Below, in pieces: positions 34,154 through 42,333 of a stretch of 64,000 bases of DNA. The translations under genes were made by a program, and so were the position numbers. The notes beneath the pieces were generated by a model that did not search any database, had not been told where the DNA came from, and saw only the letters and a program-made list of their open reading frames with translations. Source of the stretch: an uncultured Acetatifactor sp. (lineage in GTDB: Bacteria > Bacillota > Clostridia > Lachnospirales > Lachnospiraceae). Where the stretch lies: positions 1 through 64,000 of the forward strand of contig CANPXL010000001.1 of the NCBI GenBank assembly GCA_947586055.1. The letters run 5' to 3'. Position 1 is the stretch's first letter; the number at the start of each line of letters is the position of its first letter.

Positions 34154-34867
34154 ATGAGCGATTTTGATGTCAGGCAGGAGGTTTCAGACAAATATTCCCT
34201 TCGGGGGAGGGTCTTTCACAGACTGCGGGACGATATTTTGAGCGGTAAATATGCGGAACATGAGGAACTGAAGGAGATGGCCATCGGCGAAGAGATGGGC
34301 GTTAGCCGGACGCCTGTCAGGGAGGCCTTCCGCCAGCTGGAACTGGAGGGACTGATCCAGATCATCCCAAACAAGGGCGCTTATGTCACCGGCATTACCG
34401 AGAAGGATGTGAAAGATATTTACATGATCCGGTCTCTGCTGGAGGGGCTCTGCGCCCGCTGGGCCACGGAGCACATCACAAAGGAACAGATGGAAGAGAT
34501 GGAGGAAAATGTGTATCTGGCGGAATTTCACGCCCAAAAGGGCCATCTTGAGCAACTGGCGGAGCTGGATAACCGTTTTCATGATATCCTGTATGAAGCG
34601 TGCGACAGCAAGATCCTGGAGCATCAGCTGAAAGATTTTCACCAGTATGTGCTGCGTGTGAGAAAAAAGACGCTTGCGAACGCAAACCGCGGGCCGAAGT
34701 CCAACGAAGAGCACAGGGGAATCATGGAGGCGATCCGCAGCAGGGACGCGGAACTGGCGGAGCGGCTGGCAAACCGCCACATGATCAACGCATACGACAA
34801 TATGGTAAAAAACGGCTTGCATGAGATTTACGGGCGGGAAGAGTCGCCGTCGGGCGATTCGGTTTAA
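34154..34867 (+). CDS. GntR family transcriptional regulator, FCD (FadR) subfamily
   Basis: A 237-residue DNA-binding regulator. The N-terminal winged helix-turn-helix (about 15-80) contains [20 protein letters not shown] and [12 protein letters not shown]. The C-terminal FCD domain (about 90-220) is all-helical and has the Asp/His metal and ligand site ([19 protein letters not shown]). The gene lies between the citrate synthase and icd genes, 13 bases after the first. The natural operator is the palindrome at 32672; the ligand is probably an organic acid such as citrate, but that is inferred from context only. Confidence 0.92.
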   Translation: MSDFDVRQEVSDKYSLRGRVFHRLRDDILSGKYAEHEELKEMAIGEEMGVSRTPVREAFRQLELEGLIQIIPNKGAYVTGITEKDVKDIYMIRSLLEGLCARWATEHITKEQMEEMEENVYLAEFHAQKGHLEQLAELDNRFHDILYEACDSKILEHQLKDFHQYVLRVRKKTLANANRGPKSNEEHRGIMEAIRSRDAELAERLANRHMINAYDNMVKNGLHEIYGREESPSGDSV

Positions 34868-34911
34868 ACGGCAGAAGGAAGGGCCGCGGTGCGGCGGAAA
34901 GAGAGGAAAAT

Positions 34912-36126
34912 ATGGAAAAGATAAAGATGACGACTCCGCTGGTGGAGATGGACGGGGACGAGATGACGAGAGTCCTCTGGAAGATGATCAAGGAGGAACT
35001 TCTGCTTCCGTACATAGATCTGAAGACGGAATATTACGATCTGGGGCTTGAAAACCGCAACGCCACAGACGATCAGGTGACGGTGGATTCCGCCAACGCC
35101 ACGCTGAAGTACGGCGTGGCGGTAAAATGCGCCACTATCACGCCGAACGGCGCCAGGATGAAGGAATATTCGCTGAAGGAGATGTGGAAGAGCCCTAACG
35201 GCACCATCCGCGCCATTCTGGACGGCACCGTGTTCCGGGCGCCCATCCTTGTAAAGGGAATCGTTCCCTATGTAAAGAACTGGACGAAGCCGATCACGAT
35301 CGCCCGTCACGCTTACGGAGACGTCTATAAGAACACGGAGATCCGGGTGTCCGGCCCCGGAAAGGCGGAGCTGGTCTACACGGCGGAGGACGGCACCGAG
35401 GTTCGTGAGCTGATCCACAACTTTGACGGAGCGGGGATCCTTCAGGGAATCCATAACACGGAGAAATCCATCCGCAGCTTTGCGCGCGCCTGCTTTTCCT
35501 ACGCGGTGGATACCAGGCAGGACCTTTGGTTTTCCACAAAGGACACCATCTCCAAGAAGTACGACCATACCTTCAAGGACATTTTTCAGGAGATCTATGA
35601 TACGGAGTACAGGGAAAAATTTGAGAAGCTGGGAATCGAATATTTCTATACCCTGATCGATGACGCGGTGGCCAGAGTGATCCGCTCCGAAGGGGGATTT
35701 ATCTGGGCCTGCAAGAATTATGACGGGGATGTCATGAGCGATATGGTAGCTACGGCTTACGGCGATCTTTCCATGATGACCTCCGTGCTGGTCTCTCCGG
35801 AGGGCGTCTATGAGTACGAGGCCGCCCACGGCACTGTGCAGCGTCATTATTACAAGTATCTGAAGGGCGAAGAGACTTCCACGAACTCTATCGCCACCAT
35901 CTTTGCATGGACGGGGGCGCTGAACAAGAGAGGGGAGCTGGACGGAATTCCGGAGCTTTCGGCTTTTGCGAAAAAGCTGGAGAAGGCCTGTATCAGGACT
36001 GTGGAAGAGGGAAAGATGACCAAAAGCCTGTCCCTGATCTCCACCTGCGAACACCCTGTGATCCTGAACAGTCTGGATTTCATCAGGGCGATCCGCCAGA
36101 CGCTGGACACCTTAATCAATTCTTAA
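34912..36126 (+). CDS. icd: NADP-dependent isocitrate dehydrogenase
   Basis: Oxidises isocitrate to 2-oxoglutarate and CO2 while making NADPH, in the cytosol. The 404 residues with [35 protein letters not shown] and [14 protein letters not shown] fit the dimeric, eukaryote-like IDH type often found in Clostridia, not the E. coli type. GAGAGG precedes the ATG. It is the last gene of the GntR-controlled operon; together with the upstream citrate synthase it forms a partial oxidative branch toward glutamate. Confidence 0.95.
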   Translation: MEKIKMTTPLVEMDGDEMTRVLWKMIKEELLLPYIDLKTEYYDLGLENRNATDDQVTVDSANATLKYGVAVKCATITPNGARMKEYSLKEMWKSPNGTIRAILDGTVFRAPILVKGIVPYVKNWTKPITIARHAYGDVYKNTEIRVSGPGKAELVYTAEDGTEVRELIHNFDGAGILQGIHNTEKSIRSFARACFSYAVDTRQDLWFSTKDTISKKYDHTFKDIFQEIYDTEYREKFEKLGIEYFYTLIDDAVARVIRSEGGFIWACKNYDGDVMSDMVATAYGDLSMMTSVLVSPEGVYEYEAAHGTVQRHYYKYLKGEETSTNSIATIFAWTGALNKRGELDGIPELSAFAKKLEKACIRTVEEGKMTKSLSLISTCEHPVILNSLDFIRAIRQTLDTLINS

Positions 36127-36151
36127 AGGATTTCCCGCTTGTTTCTTAATC

Positions 36152-36186
36152 TTTTTTCTGCTACGCTGGACGAAAAGCAGAAAAAA
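36152..36186. repeat. Inverted repeat after icd
   Basis: TTTTTTCTGCT (36152-36162) and AGCAGAAAAAA (36176-36186) are perfect inverted copies with a 13-base loop. The T-run lies on the 5' side, so on the plus strand it is not a classic terminator, although it may still fold and stop transcription or protect the 3' end. Confidence 0.5.
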
Positions 36187-36253
36187 CGACACCGAAAACA
36201 TGCGCTTTGGGAAAAGGCGCCTGTTTCCGAAGGGCGTCGGAAAGGGGACAGGT

Positions 36254-38647
36254 ATGGCGGGAGAAAGAACAGGATCGAATGCGGCAGCGCGGCTGCGCCA
36301 CATCGTGTGTGTGGCGGCCGCGCTTATTGTTATGGCCGTTTTCTGCGGCTGCGGGGGAGAGACGGAAGAAACGCAGGCGAAGGAATCTCCGAAGGAGACC
36401 CTGCGCTGGCAGGGACAGGAGTTTGCCCCGCCGGAAGAGCCGAAGGAGGGAGAGCGCTTTTATCTGACGGGATTTGAAGAGGGGCTGGGGCAGGTGCCGG
36501 AGGAACAGTATCCGGACTGCAGGATTTCCACGGAGCTTTGCGGCGTCATGGAGGATACGCTTTATCTGTATTCGGAAGTCTGGAACTATGAGACCGTGCA
36601 GGGCGAGGACGGCTCTGAAACGGAACGGATCAACGTAAAGGGGACGTACATAGGGACCTACGACGTCGGAACCGGGGAGGGGACGAGCCGGGAACTTAAG
36701 CTGGATGTGCCGGAGTTTCCGAAATTTTCAGCCAGGGGACAGGAGCTTGCGGGCGCCGGGGAGATGATGTACTACGACTTCGCGTACGACGACGGCGGAG
36801 CGGTGGAACAGGTTCGCGTGGTTTACGCGGATCTTGAGGGGAATGTGCGAAAATGTCTTGATATAGGCAGCGCGTTCCGGGAGTTCGGGATAGCGCTGGA
36901 ACCCAACTGTTTTCTTGACTGCGTGAGATGTGATTCCCAGGGATATCTGTACCTGTGCGATCCAGATGACCCCAGGGTGGGTGTGGTGGACGAAAGCGGA
37001 GCGCTTTTGTGCGTTATGGAGCCTTCGGTCAGTATGGCCGGCGGCGCGTCCTGCTCCATGCGAAGCGACGACGGCAGGGTTTTCTTTGAAACTTCCGGCA
37101 TAATGGACGGAGAAAAGTCCAGAGTCGTGTTCCGGTACGATCCGGAAGCGGGAGAGATGGACATTGTGGGAAAGGAACGCGCCGGCAACGGCATAGAGTT
37201 GTCTTATTACATGGATCCCTACGGGGATATCTGGTACTCCACGCAGCAGGAGCTGGTGAGATGGAACTGGAGCACGGGGAAGCGGGAGAAGGTGTTCCGG
37301 CTTAAGGAAAACGGTATAAACGCCGATCCTAATAGGCAGTGCGTCTTTACAGACAGTCAGGGCAGGCTTTTTTTCGCCGGTACGGATGCGGACAGCGGAA
37401 AGATTCTGTTCTGCAGTCTTTCCAAAACTCCGCCGGATTATGAAAACGAGATCAGGATCGTGGATACCGTAAGCACGGAAGCCGACGCATATTTTCAGTG
37501 GTGCGCCGCGGTTTACAGCAGGAATCACCCGCTCTGTCATGTGAGCTATGAGCTGGCGGACCGGGAACGCGCCGTCAACGAGGTGGTGTCGGGAAAGGGA
37601 GCAGATATCCTTATTGTTGGAAGGGAGGATATGGAGAACCTTTGGGGAAAAGGCGCGCTGGCCGACCTGACCGACGTGCTTGACAGTAAGACCCAGGAGC
37701 AGATATTTTCTGCCGTCATGGAATCGGGAAAGATAGACGGAAGGCTTTATGGGCTTGCGAACGCAATCAGCGGCCAGACGGTTTATGTGTCTGAGAAACT
37801 CTGGCAGAAGGATACCTGGACGGTGGAGGAGTTTGTTGATTTGGCGGAATCCATGGAAGGAAAGCTGGATGCGGTCTTTGTATATCAGTCGAGTCCGGCG
37901 GACGGGATCTATATTTTTCAGTATATTGCCATGCAGGATCTGGAGAATTCTCCTTTTATCGACTGGCAGAACGGGAAGTGTCATTTTGATGATCCTTTGT
38001 TTAGCAGAGTGCTGGAGCTTTCCGCGCGGTACGACGGGGAGGCGGAACAATATGCCAACATGGACATGGAGGAACGGACAAATCGGATGCTTCAGATGCT
38101 TGAGGAAGGGCGCGCCATCGCTTATCTCGGGCACGGGCTGGGAGACATTGGAACATTCAGCTATGAATTGGCGGCTCTTGGGGAGGATTATTTCTGTGTA
38201 GGGTTTCCGACGTCCAACGCAAGCGGGATTTTTGCCGACAGCGGGTCGGTCATGGTTTTGAACGCAGCGACGCTGAATCGGGATGCGGCGGAGGATTTTT
38301 TGAGATTCTGCTACGAGTCTGACAGCCAGAAGCAGGCGAATGTCAACACCGTGAGACGGGAGCTGGTGAGGGAAAGCATCCATCAGGACTATGCGGGAAA
38401 CTGGCTGTACAGAAGAGGAAACGGAAGTTATCAGATTCTGCAATCCAAACCTGACGGAAGCACCTGGATGGAGGAATATCTGGAATGTATGGACAAGGCG
38501 GTTCCGCTGCCGGTTAAGTCTGAGGAAGTTTACAATATCATTTTGGAGGAAGTGGAGCCCTTTTTTGCCGGCGCGAGAGACGTGGACTCGACGGTGGAGG
38601 CGCTGCAGAACAGGGTGCAGCTGTGGCTGGACGAACACAGTTTGTGA
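36254..38647 (+). CDS. Lipoprotein with N-terminal beta-rich domain and C-terminal solute-binding domain
   Basis: A 797-residue secreted lipoprotein. A hydrophobic signal (about 16-32) ends in FCGC with Cys33 as the likely lipidated residue. Residues 40-390 are beta-rich with repeated GxxYLCDPDD-like and YDPEAGE-like phrases, perhaps a propeller. Residues 400-790 look like an extracellular solute-binding protein of the family 1 type (PDY..., TWTVEEFVDLAESMEGK, ...EDFLRF). No ABC permease gene is nearby, so it may act as a sensor or with a remote transporter. I chose ATG 36254, where GGGGACAGG precedes; the frame opens at 36200 without a ribosome binding site. Confidence 0.8.
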   Translation: MAGERTGSNAAARLRHIVCVAAALIVMAVFCGCGGETEETQAKESPKETLRWQGQEFAPPEEPKEGERFYLTGFEEGLGQVPEEQYPDCRISTELCGVMEDTLYLYSEVWNYETVQGEDGSETERINVKGTYIGTYDVGTGEGTSRELKLDVPEFPKFSARGQELAGAGEMMYYDFAYDDGGAVEQVRVVYADLEGNVRKCLDIGSAFREFGIALEPNCFLDCVRCDSQGYLYLCDPDDPRVGVVDESGALLCVMEPSVSMAGGASCSMRSDDGRVFFETSGIMDGEKSRVVFRYDPEAGEMDIVGKERAGNGIELSYYMDPYGDIWYSTQQELVRWNWSTGKREKVFRLKENGINADPNRQCVFTDSQGRLFFAGTDADSGKILFCSLSKTPPDYENEIRIVDTVSTEADAYFQWCAAVYSRNHPLCHVSYELADRERAVNEVVSGKGADILIVGREDMENLWGKGALADLTDVLDSKTQEQIFSAVMESGKIDGRLYGLANAISGQTVYVSEKLWQKDTWTVEEFVDLAESMEGKLDAVFVYQSSPADGIYIFQYIAMQDLENSPFIDWQNGKCHFDDPLFSRVLELSARYDGEAEQYANMDMEERTNRMLQMLEEGRAIAYLGHGLGDIGTFSYELAALGEDYFCVGFPTSNASGIFADSGSVMVLNAATLNRDAAEDFLRFCYESDSQKQANVNTVRRELVRESIHQDYAGNWLYRRGNGSYQILQSKPDGSTWMEEYLECMDKAVPLPVKSEEVYNIILEEVEPFFAGARDVDSTVEALQNRVQLWLDEHSL

Positions 38648-38663
38648 CGGGCCGTCACTTCGG

Positions 38664-38697
38664 AAAAAAGCATGGCGCTTACTGCGCCATGCTTTCC
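38664..38697. terminator. Bidirectional terminator between the lipoprotein and ABC-F genes
   Basis: AAAGCATGGCGC (38667-38678) pairs with GCGCCATGCTTT (38684-38695). Read on the minus strand it ends in a T-run (complement of the A-run at 38664-38669). The ABC-F stop codon lies in its loop. The plus-strand T-run is shorter. Confidence 0.75.
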
Positions 38698-40607
38698 CAT
38701 TCTTCGTATAAAGCCTCCAGCTGCGCCGACGTATCTGCCTGCTGCTTTGCAAACTCCTGGAGTTTTGCGGCCTGCGTGCCGTTCGCGGGATCCGTAAGGA
38801 AGGTTTCCAGCTCCTTCAGCTTTGCTTCCAGAACGGCTATTTTTTCCTCACATTTTTTCAGATCGTTTTCTTTTTTCCTGATCTTCGCCTGTTCCTCTTT
38901 TTGGGACTTCCAATCCTGTTTGCTGTCCGTTTCGGCGGGGCGGGAGACGCCGGAGGGAGCAAAGGCGTCGGAGCCGGACCGCGGCTTTAAGGTTTCGGGC
39001 CCCTCCGCCCGCTTTTCCAGATAATAATCGTAATTACCGATGTAGTTTACAAGCCTGTGGGCGGTAAGGTCCAGGATCCTGTGGGCGGTGCGGTTGATAA
39101 AATAACGGTCGTGGGAGACATAGAGCACCGTTCCCTCGTAATTGTTCAGAGCGTCCTCCAAAATCTCCTTGGACAGGATGTCAAGGTGGTTTGTGGGCTC
39201 GTCCAGGATCAGAAAATTCGCGTTCCCCAGCATGAGCTTCGCGAGGGATACGCGGCCCCGTTCGCCGCCGCTTAAGTCCGAGATCCGCTTGAACACGTCG
39301 TCCCCGGTAAAGAGGAAGGCGGCCAGCACATTCCGGATCTGTGTGTTGGTCAGGGTAGGGTAGTCGTCGGAAATTTCGTCAAACAGCGTCTTTTCGCTGT
39401 GGAGCACATGATGCTCCTGATCGTAATAGCCGATCTCCACGTTGGCGCCCAGCCGGAAGCGGCCCGCGTCCGGAGGAAGGAGACGGTTGAGGATCTTTAA
39501 GAGGGTGGTCTTTCCGGTACCGTTGTCCCCGATGATGGCAACGTGTTCGCCCCGTTTCAGTTCAAAATCGACATTTTCAAAAAGCAGATTCCCGTCAAAG
39601 CCTTTGGCAAGTCCCTCTACGGAGAGCACGTCTTTTCCGCTCTGGCAGCGGGGCGTGAGCGTCAGCTTCATGTCGGCCTTTGTTTCCACAGGTTTTTCCA
39701 GTCGGTCTGTCTTTTCCAGCATTTTTTCGCGGCTCTCGGCGCGCTTTATGGATTTTTCCCGATTGAAGGAGCGCAGCTTGTCGATGACCTCCTCCTGATG
39801 CCGGATCTCGCGCTGCTGGTTCATGTAAGCGCTCAGCGCGGCGGCGCGGAGCCGTTCTTTTTTTGCGGCGTAATCGGAGTAGTTCCCGGAAAAGGCAGTG
39901 GCCTTTGCCTGGTCGATTTCGATCACCTTTGCAGCGATCCGGTCGAGAAAATAGCGGTCGTGGGATACGACGATCACGGCGCCCCGGTAGTTTGCCAGCC
40001 AGCCCTCCAGCCATGCGGTGGAATTCATGTCCAGATGGTTCGTGGGTTCGTCCAGAATGATCAGGTCGGGCTTTAGAAGGAGCAGCTTTCCCAGAGCCAC
40101 TCTGGTTTTCTGGCCGCCGGAGAGTGTGGAAACGGACCGGTCGAAATCTTCCTCCGAAAAGCCGAGGCCCTTCAGTACGCCCACAAGCTCGCTGCGATAG
40201 GCGTAGCCGTCGTCCGTCTCGAAAGCGTGGGTGAGATCGGCGTATCGGCGCATGAGGGCGTCCAGGGCGTCTCCGGTCTGGGTCTGCATGGCGACTTCGC
40301 AAGCCCGGATGCGTTCCTCCAGATCGACGAGATTCTGTTTTACGGAGAGAAGTTCTTCATAGATGGTTCGGGCGGTGTCCACGGCGTCGTCCTGGGCGAG
40401 ATATCCGAGAGTCCGGCCCCTGGAGAACGTCACCGTTCCGGCGTCCGCCTGCATCCGGCCCACAAGGATGCGCAGCAGAGTGGTCTTGCCCGCGCCGTTG
40501 ATGCCTACAATGGCCGCTTTTTCCCCTTCTTCTATATGGAAACTGACGTTTTCGAGCACCGTTACCTCGTTGAAAGCCTTGGAGATGCCCTGACAGGAAA
40601 GTATCAT
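38679..40607 (-). CDS. ABC-F family ATPase
   Basis: A cytosolic 642-residue protein with two ABC domains and no membrane segment. Walker A loops are GINGAGKTTLL and GDNGTGKTTLL, with two signature motifs (LSGGQKTRVALGKLL and LSGGERGRVSLAKLM) and a linker helix between domains. A C-terminal coiled coil (about 555-640) follows. ABC-F proteins bind the ribosomal E site and relieve stalling or antibiotic action; this one resembles the YdiF/Uup group rather than a known resistance determinant. The start at 40607 (MILSCQGISKAF) removes 59 residues of upstream frame with no ABC homology. Confidence 0.92.
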   Translation of the reverse strand: MILSCQGISKAFNEVTVLENVSFHIEEGEKAAIVGINGAGKTTLLRILVGRMQADAGTVTFSRGRTLGYLAQDDAVDTARTIYEELLSVKQNLVDLEERIRACEVAMQTQTGDALDALMRRYADLTHAFETDDGYAYRSELVGVLKGLGFSEEDFDRSVSTLSGGQKTRVALGKLLLLKPDLIILDEPTNHLDMNSTAWLEGWLANYRGAVIVVSHDRYFLDRIAAKVIEIDQAKATAFSGNYSDYAAKKERLRAAALSAYMNQQREIRHQEEVIDKLRSFNREKSIKRAESREKMLEKTDRLEKPVETKADMKLTLTPRCQSGKDVLSVEGLAKGFDGNLLFENVDFELKRGEHVAIIGDNGTGKTTLLKILNRLLPPDAGRFRLGANVEIGYYDQEHHVLHSEKTLFDEISDDYPTLTNTQIRNVLAAFLFTGDDVFKRISDLSGGERGRVSLAKLMLGNANFLILDEPTNHLDILSKEILEDALNNYEGTVLYVSHDRYFINRTAHRILDLTAHRLVNYIGNYDYYLEKRAEGPETLKPRSGSDAFAPSGVSRPAETDSKQDWKSQKEEQAKIRKKENDLKKCEEKIAVLEAKLKELETFLTDPANGTQAAKLQEFAKQQADTSAQLEALYEEWESMAQ

Positions 40608-40734
40608 GGTTTCGGGTACCTTTCGTTTCTGTTGTATTTCCCCCGCGCGATGAGCCGGGCAGCTGCGCCGCTTTCTGTGTCCGCGATGGGCGCGGACGTC
40701 CCTCAAAGGCTGCGGAGGATTTGACCGTACTGAT

Positions 40735-40763
40735 ATTGTACTGATTATTCCGGCGCGTGTCAA
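40735..40763 (-). promoter_or_regulatory. Promoter of the ABC-F gene
   Basis: On the minus strand, TTGACA (40763-40758) and TACAAT (40740-40735) with a 17-base spacer. Its -35 box lies back to back with that of rex. Confidence 0.8.
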
Positions 40764-40768
40764 TTTCA

Positions 40769-40797
40769 TTGACAGTTTTTTCACATTTTGCTAAACT
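40769..40797 (+). promoter_or_regulatory. Promoter of rex
   Basis: TTGACA (40769-40774), 17-base spacer, TAAACT (40792-40797), about 30 bases before the start codon. With the opposing -35 box it forms an inverted repeat TGTCAA-5-TTGACA at 40758-40774. Confidence 0.8.
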
Positions 40798-40827
40798 GAA
40801 CATAAGAGAAATATGGGAGGTAGCACC

Positions 40828-41484
40828 TTGGAGGAAAAGGAAATTTCCCAGGCCGTCATCAGCCGGCTTCCCAGATATTTCCGGTATCTGGGTGAATTAA
40901 AGGACAGGGGCGTGGAACGGATCTCGTCTCAGGACCTCAGCCGGCTGATGCATGTGACAGCGTCTCAGATCCGCCAGGATTTCAATAACTTCGGCGGTTT
41001 CGGCCAGCAGGGATACGGGTATAACGTGATCTATCTCTATGATGAGATCGGCAGGATTCTGGGACTTGACAGACAGCATAATTTTGTGATCATCGGCGCG
41101 GGCAATCTTGGCCGGGCGCTGGGAAATTATATGAATTTTGAGCGGCGCGGCTTTATTTTAAAGGGAATGTTCGACCGGGATCCCGGACTGATCGGCCGGA
41201 AGGTGAGAGATGTCAGCGTCATGCCGATGGAAGAGCTGGAAAGCTTTATCCGGGAGAACGACATCGACATCGCCGTACTCACCATTCCGAAGGAGGGGGC
41301 CGTCAGTGTGGCCGAGCGGCTGGGTAAAACCCAGATCCGCGCCATCTGGAACTTTGCGCATGTGGATCTGAACGTGCCGGAGGGGGTGCAGGTGGAAAAC
41401 GTCCATCTGTCGGACAGCCTGATGAAGCTGTCTTATAACATTAACCGCTACAGAAACGAACAATGTGAGAGGAAACGTCTATGA
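40828..41484 (+). CDS. rex: Redox-sensing transcriptional repressor Rex
   Basis: A homodimeric repressor of fermentation and anaerobic genes that leaves DNA when NADH binds. Its 218 residues hold an N-terminal winged helix (SQAVISRLPRYFRYLGEL, LMHVTASQIRQDFNNFG) and a C-terminal Rossmann domain with GAGNLGRAL. I favour the TTG at 40828 because GGGAGG lies just upstream (40815-40820). The ATG at 40813 would bury that site inside the coding region and add five residues. The stop overlaps the next gene by four bases. Confidence 0.95.
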   Translation: MEEKEISQAVISRLPRYFRYLGELKDRGVERISSQDLSRLMHVTASQIRQDFNNFGGFGQQGYGYNVIYLYDEIGRILGLDRQHNFVIIGAGNLGRALGNYMNFERRGFILKGMFDRDPGLIGRKVRDVSVMPMEELESFIRENDIDIAVLTIPKEGAVSVAERLGKTQIRAIWNFAHVDLNVPEGVQVENVHLSDSLMKLSYNINRYRNEQCERKRL

Positions 41485-42224
41485 AAAGCAAGTCGGGGAA
41501 TTTCCGGCAGGAGGCGTTCGCGCAGGCGCTGCAGGGGAAAAAAATTCCGATCCTCACGCTGGACAACAAGTGGTACCGTCTTCTGGACGACGACACCCGC
41601 AGATCGGTAAAGGGGCTGGAAGATCAGCTTAACAGCCTGCTGAAACGACAGGGGAAGCTGAACACGGAGATGGCGGAGATCCGGAAACTGAAGAAGAAAC
41701 TGATGAACGAGATCGTCCCGCTGGTGGATGAGGCCGACCAGACGGGGGGAAGCCGCGAGCTGGACAAAAAGATCGATCAGAACAAGAGACTGGTGGAAGA
41801 GTGCAGCCAGAAGATGGAGAATTATAAAGACGAACTGATGGAGCTGCCGCGCCGGATCGACAAGCTGAATTTCCAGCTGATGCTGCTGACCATGAACTGC
41901 TGCTATGACGCCATGCAGGAAAACACTGAGGAAATCCAAAGGATTGAGGAATGGGTGAAGGAGATCCGGGTGGAGTTAAAGAAACGGCTGGTCCGGAAGC
42001 AGGAGATGGAGCAGCAGAACCATGAGATCTATTCCTACATGCACGATGTGTTCGGGGCGGATGTGGTGGACGTGTTTGACATGCAGTACAATCCCGAGGA
42101 AAAGAGACCGCGCATGCCGGGGAAAAAGAGAAGCGGACGACAGACGGACTTTGACGGGAAGGGCTTTGACGGAAAAGCCGCGGACGGAGAGGATGCGAAC
42201 GGAAGAGACGTGACACAGATGTAA
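41481..42224 (+). CDS. Hypothetical coiled-coil protein
   Basis: A soluble 247-residue protein without a signal peptide. A long helical coiled-coil core (about residues 45-190; e.g. ELKKRLVRKQEMEQQNHE) has one Cys-Cys pair in MLLTMNCCYDAM. The C-terminus is low-complexity and contains DFDGKGFDGKAADGEDANG. The ATG overlaps the stop of rex, so it is translated with the redox repressor. I know of no assigned function. An accessory of Rex signalling is one guess, but operon linkage is the only evidence. Confidence 0.8.
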   Translation: MKSKSGNFRQEAFAQALQGKKIPILTLDNKWYRLLDDDTRRSVKGLEDQLNSLLKRQGKLNTEMAEIRKLKKKLMNEIVPLVDEADQTGGSRELDKKIDQNKRLVEECSQKMENYKDELMELPRRIDKLNFQLMLLTMNCCYDAMQENTEEIQRIEEWVKEIRVELKKRLVRKQEMEQQNHEIYSYMHDVFGADVVDVFDMQYNPEEKRPRMPGKKRSGRQTDFDGKGFDGKAADGEDANGRDVTQM

Positions 42225-42256
42225 AACAGAAGCTGCTGCGATTTGAGTGCGATTTG

Positions 42257-42291
42257 AGGACTGCCCCGGACGGCCGCGGGCGGTCCTTTAT
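42257..42291 (+). terminator. Terminator of the rex operon
   Basis: AGGACTGCCC (42257-42266) pairs with GGGCGGTCCT (42278-42287) with one wobble, then TTTAT. The T-run is short. Confidence 0.6.
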
Positions 42292-42333
42292 CAGTAAAAA
42301 CGTTAAACAGGTTCGAGAGGAGGACGCGCGGGC

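Noticed and set aside
40741-40800. Rex box in the rex promoter
   Set aside because: TTGACAGTTTTTTCACAT only loosely resembles the TTGTGAA-N4-TTCACAA consensus, so I do not claim it.
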